Positions 16,597-24,139 of a stretch of DNA of 64,000 nt are shown here, in pieces. The notes under the pieces are model-generated. The model was not told where the DNA came from, ran no database searches, and saw only the letters and a program-made list of their open reading frames with translations. Position numbers and translations under genes: made by a program. Within the stretch, counting starts at the first letter, position 1. Each line of letters opens with the position of its first letter. The stretch comes from JANMZO01 sp963763135. GTDB lineage: Bacteria; Actinomycetota; Acidimicrobiia; Acidimicrobiales; JANYDT01. The DNA is taken from positions 372,001 through 436,000 of the forward strand of contig CAVXNJ010000003.1 of NCBI GenBank assembly GCA_963763135.1, read 5' to 3'.

Positions 16597-18240
16597 GTGA
16601 CCAACTGGAATATGGCCGATGTGTTCGAAACTGTCGCTGGTGCGGTGCCCGATTCGGTCGCCCAAATCTGCGGCGATCGAAAACTCACGTGGGCCGAGTA
16701 TGAGGCGCGTGCCGATCGGCTCGCTGCCGATCTCCTCGAAGCGGGCCTCGGCGAGCAATCCAAAGTTGCGGCGTACCTTTACAACGGTCCGGAGTACCTT
16801 GAAACCTACTTCGCGGCGTTCAAAGCCGGTCTGGCCCCCGTCAATACCAACTTCCGCTACGGCCCGGAAGAGATCCGCTATCTGTTTTCCAACGCCGACG
16901 CGGAGGCGATTGTCTTTCATTCGAGCTTCACGCCGCTACTGGAGCAAGTTCGCGCTGATCTGCCGCTGGTGAAGCGTTGGTACGTCGTCGACGACATCCA
17001 CGGCGACTCGTCACATCGGCCCGACTGGGCGGTCCCGTACGAAGACGTCGTCGGTGGAAACACGCCAAGTGCACATACGAAGGGCCCCTGGGGTCGATCC
17101 GGTGAGCATCTTCTGCTCTTGTACACGGGTGGCACCACCGGCATGCCCAAAGGCGTCATGTGGCGCCAAGACGACCTCTTCAACGTGCTCGGAAGCGGCG
17201 GAAATGCAATCTATGGAGCGGGCCCGGTCACCAGCCTGGAGGAGCTGGGATCCCGCCTCAAGTCCCCGTCGTTCCTTACGCCGCGCCAATTGCCGGCATG
17301 TCCGTTGATGCACGGAACCGGCCAATTCTCGGCGTTCATTGCGCTGGCCATGGGCGGCATGGTGGCCACACTTCCGACGCGGCATTTCAGTCCCGAAGAG
17401 TTGTTCTCCTCGGTGGAAGAGCACAAGCTCAACGCGTTGGTGATCGTCGGCGATGCGTTCGCTCGTCCGATGCTTGCGACACTCGACGCCAATCCCGGTC
17501 GCTGGGACCTGTCGTCGCTGCTTCTGATTTCGAGTTCCGGCGTGATGTGGAGCCAAGACGTCAAGGCCGGTCTTCTGCGCCATATCCCCCAAGCGGTGAT
17601 GTTCGACAGCTTCGGCTCGTCCGAAGCCGTTGGCCTAGGTGCGTCGGTCAGCACCAAAGACAAGGCCGAGTCAACCGCTCGATTCGCCCTCGGCCCGACG
17701 GTGCACGTCTTCACCGACGACGGTAAGCGAGTGGAGCCCGGATCCGACGAAATCGGCTTCGTCGCCATCAGCGGGTTCGTTCCCGTCGGCTACTACAAGG
17801 ATGCGGAGAAATCAGCCAAGACGTTTCGCACGATCGAAGGTGTCAGGTATTCGGTACCGGGCGACTACGCCCAGGTCAATGAAGACGGCTCACTGCACCT
17901 TCTCGGGCGAGGTTCAGTCTGCATCAATACCGGTGGCGAGAAGGTCTTCCCGGAGGAAGTCGAAGAAATCCTCAAGCTGCACCCGCGGGTGCAAGACGCG
18001 GTCTGTGTCGGCCTTCCCGACGAGCGGTTCGGCGAAGTGATCTGTGCCTTGGTCGAAACCAACGACAGGGAAACCGTCGACGCCGCCACGGTTATCGAGC
18101 ACGTGCGGTCCCACCTCGCCCACTACAAGGCGCCCAGACGGGTTCTCGTCGTCGACTCCATCGGCCGCAGTCCGGCCGGCAAGGTCGACTACAAGCGACT
18201 CCAGACCTACGCGCTCGATACCGTTACAGCCCAGAAGTAG
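16597..18240 (+). CDS. Acyl-CoA synthetase (AMP-binding, FadD-like)
   Basis: A 547-residue ANL-family enzyme. The P-loop is LLLYTGGTTGMPKGVMW, A5 is in MFDSFGSSEAVGLG, A7 in YSVPGDYAQV, A8 in LLGRGSVCINTGGEKVFPEEVEE, and the C-terminal catalytic lysine is in GRSPAGKVDYK. It activates a carboxylic acid to its acyl-AMP and acyl-CoA, probably a fatty or side-chain acid. The start is a GTG with a GAAGGAG ribosome site a few bases upstream. The 3' end overlaps the opposite-strand channel gene by 17 bases. Confidence 0.92.
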   Translation: MTNWNMADVFETVAGAVPDSVAQICGDRKLTWAEYEARADRLAADLLEAGLGEQSKVAAYLYNGPEYLETYFAAFKAGLAPVNTNFRYGPEEIRYLFSNADAEAIVFHSSFTPLLEQVRADLPLVKRWYVVDDIHGDSSHRPDWAVPYEDVVGGNTPSAHTKGPWGRSGEHLLLLYTGGTTGMPKGVMWRQDDLFNVLGSGGNAIYGAGPVTSLEELGSRLKSPSFLTPRQLPACPLMHGTGQFSAFIALAMGGMVATLPTRHFSPEELFSSVEEHKLNALVIVGDAFARPMLATLDANPGRWDLSSLLLISSSGVMWSQDVKAGLLRHIPQAVMFDSFGSSEAVGLGASVSTKDKAESTARFALGPTVHVFTDDGKRVEPGSDEIGFVAISGFVPVGYYKDAEKSAKTFRTIEGVRYSVPGDYAQVNEDGSLHLLGRGSVCINTGGEKVFPEEVEEILKLHPRVQDAVCVGLPDERFGEVICALVETNDRETVDAATVIEHVRSHLAHYKAPRRVLVVDSIGRSPAGKVDYKRLQTYALDTVTAQK

Positions 18241-19033
18241 GCGCAGGGTCGGGTCCGGGCGGTGTTGCGCCGCTCGGACCCGTCGGGCTATGACGTTCGA
18301 TTCGAAACACGCTTCGCAACAACATCGAGTTTGGAACGTGCAGGATCACGGTCTTGCCTTCGGTCGTGCTGCCCATTTCAACGGTCGCTCCGTGCACGGA
18401 GACCACTGTGGCGCTCAGCGGTGTTTGGGCATCGGGCAACGACGCCTGCACCAGATCACCTTTCTGTAGAACCCGGCGGAGATAGCGGCCGGCGGCGACG
18501 TCGGCGGCCACGTGGCGGCTCCCAACGCCGGTGATCAGCGCGAAGCTGAGGGCCAGAGATCCAATCACGCCGGTCACCAGAAGGTCGACGACCTTCGTGT
18601 TTATGCCCAGCTGCGACACGGCCAAAATCGAGAATATGGCGACGACGACGATTCTGACGACACGCCCGATCTGGGGCTGTGGTTTGCCGGTCGCCTTCAT
18701 GAACGACATGGCTACGGCGTTGGCGGCGAGCGACGAAACCGCCGTGCCACCGATGGCGAAGAGCGCCGCGATGATCAGGCGCGGAACAAACGCAATCAGG
18801 CTGTGGGGAAGTGGTTTGAGCGAGTCGGGATCGCCGATCCCGAGCGCGACGACGAGGGCCAGGCTCACGAGCAGACCGAATGCCAGGGTCGAGATGGGGC
18901 CCGCTAGGTTTTTCAGTCGCTCGTCGCGGGTCGGCTTTTCCAGGTTTCTCCGGACGAAGGCGCTGACCGCGCCGCCCACGATGAACCCGCCGACCACCAC
19001 GCCCAGGGCTATCAGCCAGTGCACGGTCGCCAC
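18224..19033 (-). CDS. MscS-like membrane protein (conserved TM helix family)
   Basis: A 269-residue protein with a single N-terminal helix (HWLIALGVVVGGFIVGGAVS), further helices (ISTLAFGLLVSLALVVALGI, IAFVPRLIIAALFAIGG), then a helix pair ending in the glycine/alanine-rich pore-like segment VTGVIGSLALSFALITGVGS. A small beta domain follows (YLRRVLQKGDLVQ...VVSVHGATVEM...VILHVPNSMLL), typical of MscS. It likely forms a small-conductance pressure-sensing or ion channel in the membrane. Its 3' end overlaps the acyl-CoA synthetase gene. Confidence 0.75.
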   Translation of the reverse strand: MATVHWLIALGVVVGGFIVGGAVSAFVRRNLEKPTRDERLKNLAGPISTLAFGLLVSLALVVALGIGDPDSLKPLPHSLIAFVPRLIIAALFAIGGTAVSSLAANAVAMSFMKATGKPQPQIGRVVRIVVVAIFSILAVSQLGINTKVVDLLVTGVIGSLALSFALITGVGSRHVAADVAAGRYLRRVLQKGDLVQASLPDAQTPLSATVVSVHGATVEMGSTTEGKTVILHVPNSMLLRSVFRIERHSPTGPSGATPPGPDPAPTSGL

Positions 19034-19279
19034 TCCACGTTCACATCTCGGCTGGGCGAAACGCCCGCTTTCCTCGTCATAGACCGTACTCTAGGCGGCG
19101 GAAACGGTTCCGGCTCGACGCACGGGGCGGTGAGATTCGTGTCTGCGAGCTCGACGCACGGGTTTCTGAATGGTGGGCGAGACCCGAGTGTGCCGGTTAT
19201 CTGAGGTTGGGTGTTGAGGGCCGTTGCAGGACCGAGCGACGGGTGTTGGCAGCGATGGTCGATCGTCCGTGACACCTTG
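19034..19279. other. Intergenic region, no gene seen
   Basis: 246 bases between the channel gene and the minus-strand sigma-operon. It should hold the promoter of the channel gene (minus strand, near 19040-19100). I see no tandem repeat, clear terminator or convincing coding frame. Confidence 0.5.
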
Positions 19280-19642
19280 TCAGGGGAGGGTTTTCGCGGG
19301 TTTGGCGGTGCCGGGGCGTGATCCGGGGCTGACAGATGGAGTTTCGGGATCCAGGAACAGGGTCTTCAACGTTGCAAATCCGACACCGAAAAGGTCCAGC
19401 ATCACGGCGCCTTCGCTCGTGTCGCTCTGCTCGGCGGAGCGGTCAAACAGGCGCTCCGCGAGATCAATGGGCGCATTGACGGCGCTGGTGAACGCCGATC
19501 GGACGTGATCGCTCAGCGTGTTCATGTTCTCGTAGACGTCCGCTACTTCCGGATGTTTGCGAAGGTACCGTTCGAACCGATCGGGGTCAGTTTCGAGCCA
19601 GCGGTCGAGTCGCTTTATGGTCGAAGGGGAGAGGGCGATCAT
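19280..19642 (-). CDS. Small helical protein of the ECF sigma operon, possible regulator
   Basis: 120 residues from ATG 19642: MIALSPSTIKRLDRWLETDP, then RFERYLRKHPEVADVYENM, a helical middle, and a hydrophobic segment near residue 85 (GAVMLDLFGVGFATLKTLFL), ending in a Pro/Lys tail. It resembles no family I can name with certainty. Its place as the last gene of a sigma-factor operon, joined by ATGA overlaps, suggests an anti-sigma factor or partner. The frame stays open upstream through an Asp/His/Cys-rich stretch but has no start codon there. Confidence 0.6.
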   Translation of the reverse strand: MIALSPSTIKRLDRWLETDPDRFERYLRKHPEVADVYENMNTLSDHVRSAFTSAVNAPIDLAERLFDRSAEQSDTSEGAVMLDLFGVGFATLKTLFLDPETPSVSPGSRPGTAKPAKTLP

Positions 19643-19809
19643 GGTTTCTCCATGGCAGGGGTGCTGGGGAAGTGTGCAGTCGGAACAAACCGCTCGGCAC
19701 GGTGCCTGAGCGACTTCGAAGTTGTGGGCCTCGTCATCGGTTTTATCGTCACGGCCGTCATCATCGTCATGGCCGTCGCCTTCATGGTCGTCGTCTTCAT
19801 AGTCGTCAT
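19639..19809 (-). CDS. Possible 56-residue peptide linking sigma factor and downstream gene
   Basis: An ATG at 19809 overlaps the sigma stop (ATGA) and the frame ends at 19639, overlapping the ATG of the next gene, again as ATGA. The 56-residue product (MTTMKTTTMKATAM...PAMEKP) is rich in Met, Thr and basic residues and has no known motif. Perfect coupling on both sides and a GC-rich third position favour translation, but the composition is odd. The competing frame in the same stretch is rich in Asp, His and Cys (APCRAVCSDC) without a start. It may serve mainly to couple translation. Confidence 0.4.
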   Translation of the reverse strand: MTTMKTTTMKATAMTMMTAVTIKPMTRPTTSKSLRHRAERFVPTAHFPSTPAMEKP

Positions 19810-20363
19810 CGCCACTCCGATAGTGCGTTCGCGAGCAGTTTGCGAGCTCTGAACAGGCGGGTTTTTATTGTGGGGAGTGACAGCTCCAGGGTGTCGGCGA
19901 TGTCTTCGTACGCCATTCCTTCGATCTCTCTAAGGACAACAACTGTGCGGCTGAGCGGGTCGAGCGTGTCGAGTGCAGCCCAAAACTCGCTCACCATCAT
20001 CTGACCGGCCACCTGACGATCGGGTCCCGGCCCGCCGTCCGCGTCGGTCATCAGGGTGGGGTCACGAAGTTCGTCTCGTCGTTTGCGCAACATCGAGATT
20101 GCCGTGTTGTGCGTAATGCTCAATGCCCAGGACCGCAACGACGACTCACCGCGGTAGCTCGCCGCCTTTTGCCAGACCTTGAAAAGGCTCTCCTGGACAA
20201 CGTCCTCGGCTAGCGCCTGATCGACGACAACGGCACGAGCCACTCGGTACATCGCAGCGGAATGGTCGGCAATGAGCTCGCGAAGAAGCTCGTCGCCACT
20301 ACGTGCGCCCGGAATGGCGAGGATTTCCGGATCAGGCCGGAAATCTAGAGAAGCCGAGGTCAT
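19806..20363 (-). CDS. ECF-type RNA polymerase sigma factor
   Basis: A 185-residue sigma-70 family protein with region 2 (YRVARAVVVDQALAEDVVQE, SLFKVWQKAASYRGESSLRS, WALSITHNTAISMLRKRR) and region 4 (LDPLSRTVVVLREIEGMAYE then DIADTLELSLPTIKTRLFRA), separated by a short linker that includes a Gly/Pro/Asp-rich stretch. It directs polymerase to a stress or envelope regulon. The following genes are overlapped by ATGA junctions and probably encode its regulators. The signal sensed is unknown. Confidence 0.92.
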   Translation of the reverse strand: MTSASLDFRPDPEILAIPGARSGDELLRELIADHSAAMYRVARAVVVDQALAEDVVQESLFKVWQKAASYRGESSLRSWALSITHNTAISMLRKRRDELRDPTLMTDADGGPGPDRQVAGQMMVSEFWAALDTLDPLSRTVVVLREIEGMAYEDIADTLELSLPTIKTRLFRARKLLANALSEWR

Positions 20364-20619
20364 AAAGGTATGACGACATTATTTGTGCGAAGTCGCGCTG
20401 AAGGGCAGCTCCCAGGGCTATTTCCTTCTTCGGCTAAGGGGAAAATCATTGGTGCTCCGAGTACATGCATGTGTCGCGGGCCGTTACCGGTGCCCGACCG
20501 AGTTTGTCACCAGTTGCGTCCCGACGCATATGTCCACACGACTATGCCCACCGACCTGGCGGCTGCTGTATCCCGAGCTCGCGAGCCTTCAGATCCGGGG
20601 TGCCAGTAGGATTTGCGTC

Positions 20620-21300
20620 GTGTTCCCGCTGTCGCCCCACCCGTTTCGACACAACCCGGGGCTTCGGGATTCAACGGGCCAACCCGGTGGGGCGGCAACG
20701 ACCCGGCGTTGGGCCAGCGTTGTAACAACCGCCGTCGTCCTCGTCGAAGCTCTGACGCTGGGGAGCGGGCCCGCGCTTGGCCAGACCGCCCCAGCCGGCT
20801 CGGGCACCACGACCTCCACGCTCAGAGTCGCGTCATCCACTGGCGCACCGACGACCACCGCCCCGATCGTCAACCGTCGCGGCGTCCTACTCCGCAGCCG
20901 GTCGCTCGGCCAGGGACAACTTCAGTTCGAACCACCGGTCAAGGAGCGGCCCCGTTTGTCACCGGGCGCTGCGCTGGCAACCGCGACACGGTCCGTTCAA
21001 GCCAAGGTGAGCGGCACAAAACATGAAGTGTTTTTCGCGTTGTTTTCGGCATCGTCTCCGGCCCAGCACAATCCCGATGGGACAACCACACCCGTGTTTG
21101 ACCGTCGTCCGGTATGGGTGGTGCGTTTTCCGGCCGTCAAGGGCCGCCGACAGAGCGGCATCGTGCAGCGGAAGAACTCACCGACGACGACCTCGCTCGA
21201 AGTCGTCACCGAAATCGTGGCGATCATTGATGACCGGTCAGGAAAACTGCTGCTGAGCAGCGAATACCTGTCCGACCCGTCCGCCTCGAGCGTCGCCTGA
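20620..21300 (+). CDS. Secreted or membrane-anchored protein of unknown function
   Basis: From the GTG at 20620 (preceded by a GTAGGA ribosome site) the 226-residue product has a basic N-terminus, a hydrophobic helix (ASVVTTAVVLVEALTLGSG) and an AxG-type end, as in a long signal peptide, then a Thr/Ser-rich linker (TTTSTLRVASSTGAPTTTAP). The globular part includes RRPVWVVRFPAVKGR and VVTEIVAIIDDRSGKLLL, which resembles a peptidase-propeptide/YpeB-type fold (weak inference). It is convergent with the glycerophosphodiesterase gene. The 256 bases before it contain the sigma promoter region and no other gene. Confidence 0.6.
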   Translation: MFPLSPHPFRHNPGLRDSTGQPGGAATTRRWASVVTTAVVLVEALTLGSGPALGQTAPAGSGTTTSTLRVASSTGAPTTTAPIVNRRGVLLRSRSLGQGQLQFEPPVKERPRLSPGAALATATRSVQAKVSGTKHEVFFALFSASSPAQHNPDGTTTPVFDRRPVWVVRFPAVKGRRQSGIVQRKNSPTTTSLEVVTEIVAIIDDRSGKLLLSSEYLSDPSASSVA

Positions 21301-21307
21301 CGCCACG

Positions 21308-22174
21308 TCAGGTTCGGACCGACCGGGGAGCGGCGTTCCGTTTGAGGGCGTCGGCCAGCACACTCGGGCAGTCGGTCATGATCCCGTCAACCCCGAGGGC
21401 GAGCAACTCGTCCATTTCTGTCGCCTCGTCAATCGTCCATACGTGCACCGCGATGCCGGCCGCATGCGAGGCCTCGACCAACGCGGGGGTCACCATCTGG
21501 ACCTCACCGAAGAAGTAGGGAATTTGCAGCGCCACCATTGATGGGCTCGACGGCGAGATCGGGCGCCCGGCGGCGAGCTGCTCAGCGATTGCACCAACCT
21601 CGCGAGGACCGGCTGACGTGTGAATTTCCGGCGTGTGTTCGCGAAATGCACGTAACGCACGGTCGTGAAAGGAGGCGACGATCACATCGTCGGTGCGACC
21701 GAAGCGGCGCAGCGTGTCTGCCAACTGACGCTCGTAGGGAACGACGTCGGGAGCGATCTCTTTGATGTCGAAATTGAGAAAGACCGACGGGAACTCCGTC
21801 AGAATCTCCTCGAGGGTGGCAATTCCGAGCGTCGGATCATCGGGAAAACGACCGCGCAACCGGTACTCATGTGGTTGAGCCGACGTCGTGGATTCGAAGC
21901 CGTCCGCCCACCAGTGGGCGTTGTCGAGTTCCCGCAGTTCGGCGAGGGTCATGTCGGCGATACGGCCACTTGCCGGGGTGGTGCGGTCGACAGTTGCGTC
22001 ATGGCACACGATCAGATGCCCGTCTGAGCTGCGGTGAACATCGAGCTCGATCGCGTCAGCACCGGCGTCGATCGCCTGTCGGATTGCGAACAAGGTGCTC
22101 GAGGGAGCCTCTCGGGCACCTCCCTGGTGGGCGTAGTGGAGTACGCGGCGCTGCAGCCAAGGGTTGGGGGTCAC
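21308..22174 (-). CDS. Glycerophosphodiester phosphodiesterase
   Basis: About 288 residues from a GTG at 22174 (VTPNPWLQRRVLHYAHQGGA). The TIM-barrel catalytic motifs are present: HQGGAREAPSSTLFAIRQAI (in place of HRG...PENT), IELDVHRSSDGHLIVCHD with the metal-binding ExD and catalytic His, LNFDIKE, and VHVWTIDEATEMDELLALGVDGIMTD at the C-terminus. It hydrolyses glycerophosphodiesters to glycerol-3-phosphate and an alcohol. There is no signal peptide in this form, so cytoplasmic. An upstream extension to 22348 would run into the SAM riboswitch and is unlikely. Confidence 0.9.
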   Translation of the reverse strand: MTPNPWLQRRVLHYAHQGGAREAPSSTLFAIRQAIDAGADAIELDVHRSSDGHLIVCHDATVDRTTPASGRIADMTLAELRELDNAHWWADGFESTTSAQPHEYRLRGRFPDDPTLGIATLEEILTEFPSVFLNFDIKEIAPDVVPYERQLADTLRRFGRTDDVIVASFHDRALRAFREHTPEIHTSAGPREVGAIAEQLAAGRPISPSSPSMVALQIPYFFGEVQMVTPALVEASHAAGIAVHVWTIDEATEMDELLALGVDGIMTDCPSVLADALKRNAAPRSVRT

Positions 22175-22286
22175 GACCCAATACGGTACCGGCGGCGGAT
22201 CCCTGGCGCGAACCGAGCATTCCTTGAATCCGGGTGGAAACGAAACTCCTTGACACCGGTGCCGGCAGTTGGCATTGTTGCGGGCG

Positions 22287-22385
22287 TTCATCAAGAGCAG
22301 CTGAGGGACGGGCCCGTCGACGCTGCGGCAACCAGTGAGTCCACGCAAGTGGGCAACCAGGTGCCAACGCCCGTGCGATGAGGAG
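22287..22385 (+). promoter_or_regulatory. SAM-I (S-box) riboswitch upstream of metX
   Basis: The S-box core is readable: P1 5' strand TTCATC (22287-22292), AAGAG, CAGCTGAGGGACGGGCCC, GGCAACC, AGGTGCCAACGCCCG and the P1 3' strand GATGAG (22377-22382). All six P1 pairs form (one G-U). The ribosome site GAGGAG (22380-22385) overlaps the P1 3' strand, so SAM binding should hide it; no terminator hairpin with a T-run is seen. The start codon that this site would serve is ATG 22396. Confidence 0.88.
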
Positions 22386-22395
22386 TGTTTCTTTC

Positions 22396-22608
22396 ATGGA
22401 TAGTGGCTGGTCCTACCCCGACGGCGCAGCGGTCGAGACAACCTTCACAGCGAAAACTTCAGATGTGAGGTGCCAAAGACGAGAAACTAGGGGTGGTTCC
22501 CGAGTTCGCCTCGGCACCGATTCGTTTCCGGGCGCGTTCATCCGGTATGGCTGCAGGGTCGCGAAGTGGACCGGTGCGCAGATAGAGCTGAGGGACCAGG
22601 CATCATGA
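22396..22608 (+). CDS. Small ORF directly under the SAM riboswitch, coupled to metX
   Basis: The ATG at 22396 lies 10 bases after the riboswitch-embedded GAGGAG. The 70-residue frame starts MDSGWSYPDGAAVETTFTAK, which looks protein-like, but the later part is Arg/Cys-rich with poor third-position GC. It ends at 22608, overlapping the metX ATG (ATGA). Either it is a short real protein, or a translated leader that relays riboswitch control to metX. The conserved 32-bp element lies inside it, read in a different frame. I recognise no family. Confidence 0.4.
   Translation: MDSGWSYPDGAAVETTFTAKTSDVRCQRRETRGGSRVRLGTDSFPGAFIRYGCRVAKWTGAQIELRDQAS
22547..22585 (+). promoter_or_regulatory. Conserved 32-bp leader element / possible 12-residue upstream peptide (copy 1)
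   Basis: Bases 22553-22584 match 54502-54533 at 31 of 32 positions. In both copies an ATG lies just upstream in the same frame, and both read AGSRSGPVRR; the only difference is the third base of a Ser codon (AGT versus AGC). Here the peptide is MAAGSRSGPVRR and stops at TAG 22583-22585, about 20 bases before the metX start. GGTC and GACC inside the element can also pair as a small hairpin. See the findings. Confidence 0.5.
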
Positions 22609-23747
22609 CCACAACAATTGGCCCGTGGAGATCGATTTGGCGTGCCGGCGATGAGCCGGGAATGCGGAAATTCATGTCCATCGGCGAACTGAAACTTGAA
22701 GCGGGCGGTGTACTTCCCGACACGGTGGTCTGTTACGAAACTGCAGGAACGCTGAACGCTGAGCGGTCCAATGCGATTTTGGTGCTCCACGGCTTCACCG
22801 CCGACAGCCACGCCATGGGCCCGGCGGGCCCCGGACATCCCGAAGCGGGATGGTGGGACGGCATTATCGGACCGGGTCTGGCCCTCGATACGGATCGGTT
22901 TTTCGTCGTGGTTCCGAATGTGCTCGGCGGCTGCCAGGGCACGACCGGACCCGGTCAGTACCGCCCCGACGGCAAACCGTGGGGCTCGCAGTGGCCGGTG
23001 ACGACCATCCGCGACATGGTGGCATCCGAGACGGCTTTGGCCGATGGGCTCGGCATCGACTGCTGGTACGCAGTCATCGGCGTGTCCCTCGGCGGTATGC
23101 GGGCCCTGGAGTGGGCGATCACTTCACCTGAGCGTCAACAGCGAACGATTGTTATCGGGGTCGGGGCGCAGGCCACCGCAGAACAGATCGCCCTCCAAAC
23201 CATTCAAATGCGCGCGATCACCGACGATCCTGCTTTTCACGGGGGTGACTATTACGACGTTGGCGACGGTCGCGGCCCGGTCAAGGGCATGGGACTGGCG
23301 CGCATGCTCGGCCACCTCACGTACCGTAGCGAGATCGAGATGCACCAGCGCTTCGGCAACCGGCCCCAGGAGGGCGAGGTGACGCTGTCGATCGACCGGG
23401 GTGCCGGTCGCTTCGGCGTGGTCTCATACCTCGAGCACGCCGGCACGCGTCTGGAACGCCGTTTTGATCCGAACACCTACCTTGCGATCAACGAGGCCAT
23501 GAACCTCCATGACGTCGGTCGAGATCGCGGTGGTGTTCAGACGGCGATGAAGCGGATCACGTCAACCCTCACCGTCGTCGGTATGGAAGAGGATCGCCTC
23601 TATCCGATCCGACTGCAGAAGGCGCTCGTGACCATGGCCCCGAAGCCGATTGAACTCCAACCAGTCCGCTCGATCGTCGGTCACGATGCGTTTCTCACCG
23701 ACGACGACGCAATGACGGAAGTCCTGCGCCCGGCGTTGGCGCACTGA
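22605..23747 (+). CDS. metX: Homoserine O-acetyltransferase
   Basis: A 380-residue alpha/beta-hydrolase-fold acyltransferase. The nucleophile Ser is in VIGVSLGGMRALEWAI; the catalytic Asp and His lie in VVGMEEDRLYPI (normally DxD; the second acidic residue is kept) and GHDAFLTDDDAM. VPNVLGGCQGTTGP and SINPxTG-like GQYRPDGKPWGSQWP are also typical of MetX. It makes O-acetyl-homoserine (or the succinyl ester) for methionine synthesis. The ATG at 22605 has GAGGGA 10 bases before it. Expression should fall when SAM is high, through the riboswitch at 22287. Confidence 0.93.
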   Translation: MTTTIGPWRSIWRAGDEPGMRKFMSIGELKLEAGGVLPDTVVCYETAGTLNAERSNAILVLHGFTADSHAMGPAGPGHPEAGWWDGIIGPGLALDTDRFFVVVPNVLGGCQGTTGPGQYRPDGKPWGSQWPVTTIRDMVASETALADGLGIDCWYAVIGVSLGGMRALEWAITSPERQQRTIVIGVGAQATAEQIALQTIQMRAITDDPAFHGGDYYDVGDGRGPVKGMGLARMLGHLTYRSEIEMHQRFGNRPQEGEVTLSIDRGAGRFGVVSYLEHAGTRLERRFDPNTYLAINEAMNLHDVGRDRGGVQTAMKRITSTLTVVGMEEDRLYPIRLQKALVTMAPKPIELQPVRSIVGHDAFLTDDDAMTEVLRPALAH

Positions 23748-24058
23748 GCCATTCGAACCAGCCACGTCGGCGAAATGCGCCGAAGATGCGTCAAAGGACC
23801 TACGGGAACGGTTCGGCGCGTCGATTCTCCCGGGACCTCACGACAATGTGAACAAAGGGTGAAGGCAGCGTCGAGCGCCCGACAAACACTTACTCGCGCG
23901 TCACGAGTTGACTATCTAAGGCCATCACTATGGGCCTTCAGAATGGAAACCGATCAGACGATGAAGAGACCTGTGATGGCGCGCTTCGAAAACTCAACGG
24001 GTGCGGTGTCGCTTGAGGAAGCCAGCGGAGGGCGCGCTTCGAAAACTCAACGGGTGCG
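23748..24058 (+). promoter_or_regulatory. Intergenic and likely original 5' end of the next gene
   Basis: 311 bases. About 23760-23940 shows no clear gene. From ATG 23943 a frame reads METDQTMKRPVMARFENSTGAVSLEEASG, the same protein sequence as encoded by the repeats that follow, then drops out of frame at about 24030. AATGTG...TTGACTATCTAAGG near 23900 may hold a promoter (TTGACT at about 23908). This points to a start upstream of the repeat array for the membrane protein gene. Confidence 0.5.
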
Positions 24059-24139
24059 GTGTCGCTTGAGGAAGCCAGCGGCAGGGCGCGCTTCGAAAAC
24101 TCAACGGGTGCGGTGTCGCTTGAGGAAGCCAACGGCCTT
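23979..24139. repeat. Three tandem 53/54-bp repeats at the 5' end of a membrane protein gene
   Basis: Copies begin at 23979, 24032 and 24086 (GCGCGCTTCGAAAACTCAAC...). The first period is 53 bp, the second 54 bp; they differ by one base (AGCGGAGGG at the end of copy 1, AGCGGCAGGG at the end of copy 2). Each codes for ARFENSTGAVSLEEA in one frame. Because copy 1 is one base short, the ATGs upstream (23943, 23976) are out of frame with the main gene. Confidence 0.93.

Noticed and set aside
19505..19852. Plus-strand frame with a strong hydrophobic segment opposite the sigma operon
   Set aside because: The hydrophobic run is the complement of the Asp/His-rich stretch of the minus strand; no ribosome site, and position overlaps coupled genes.
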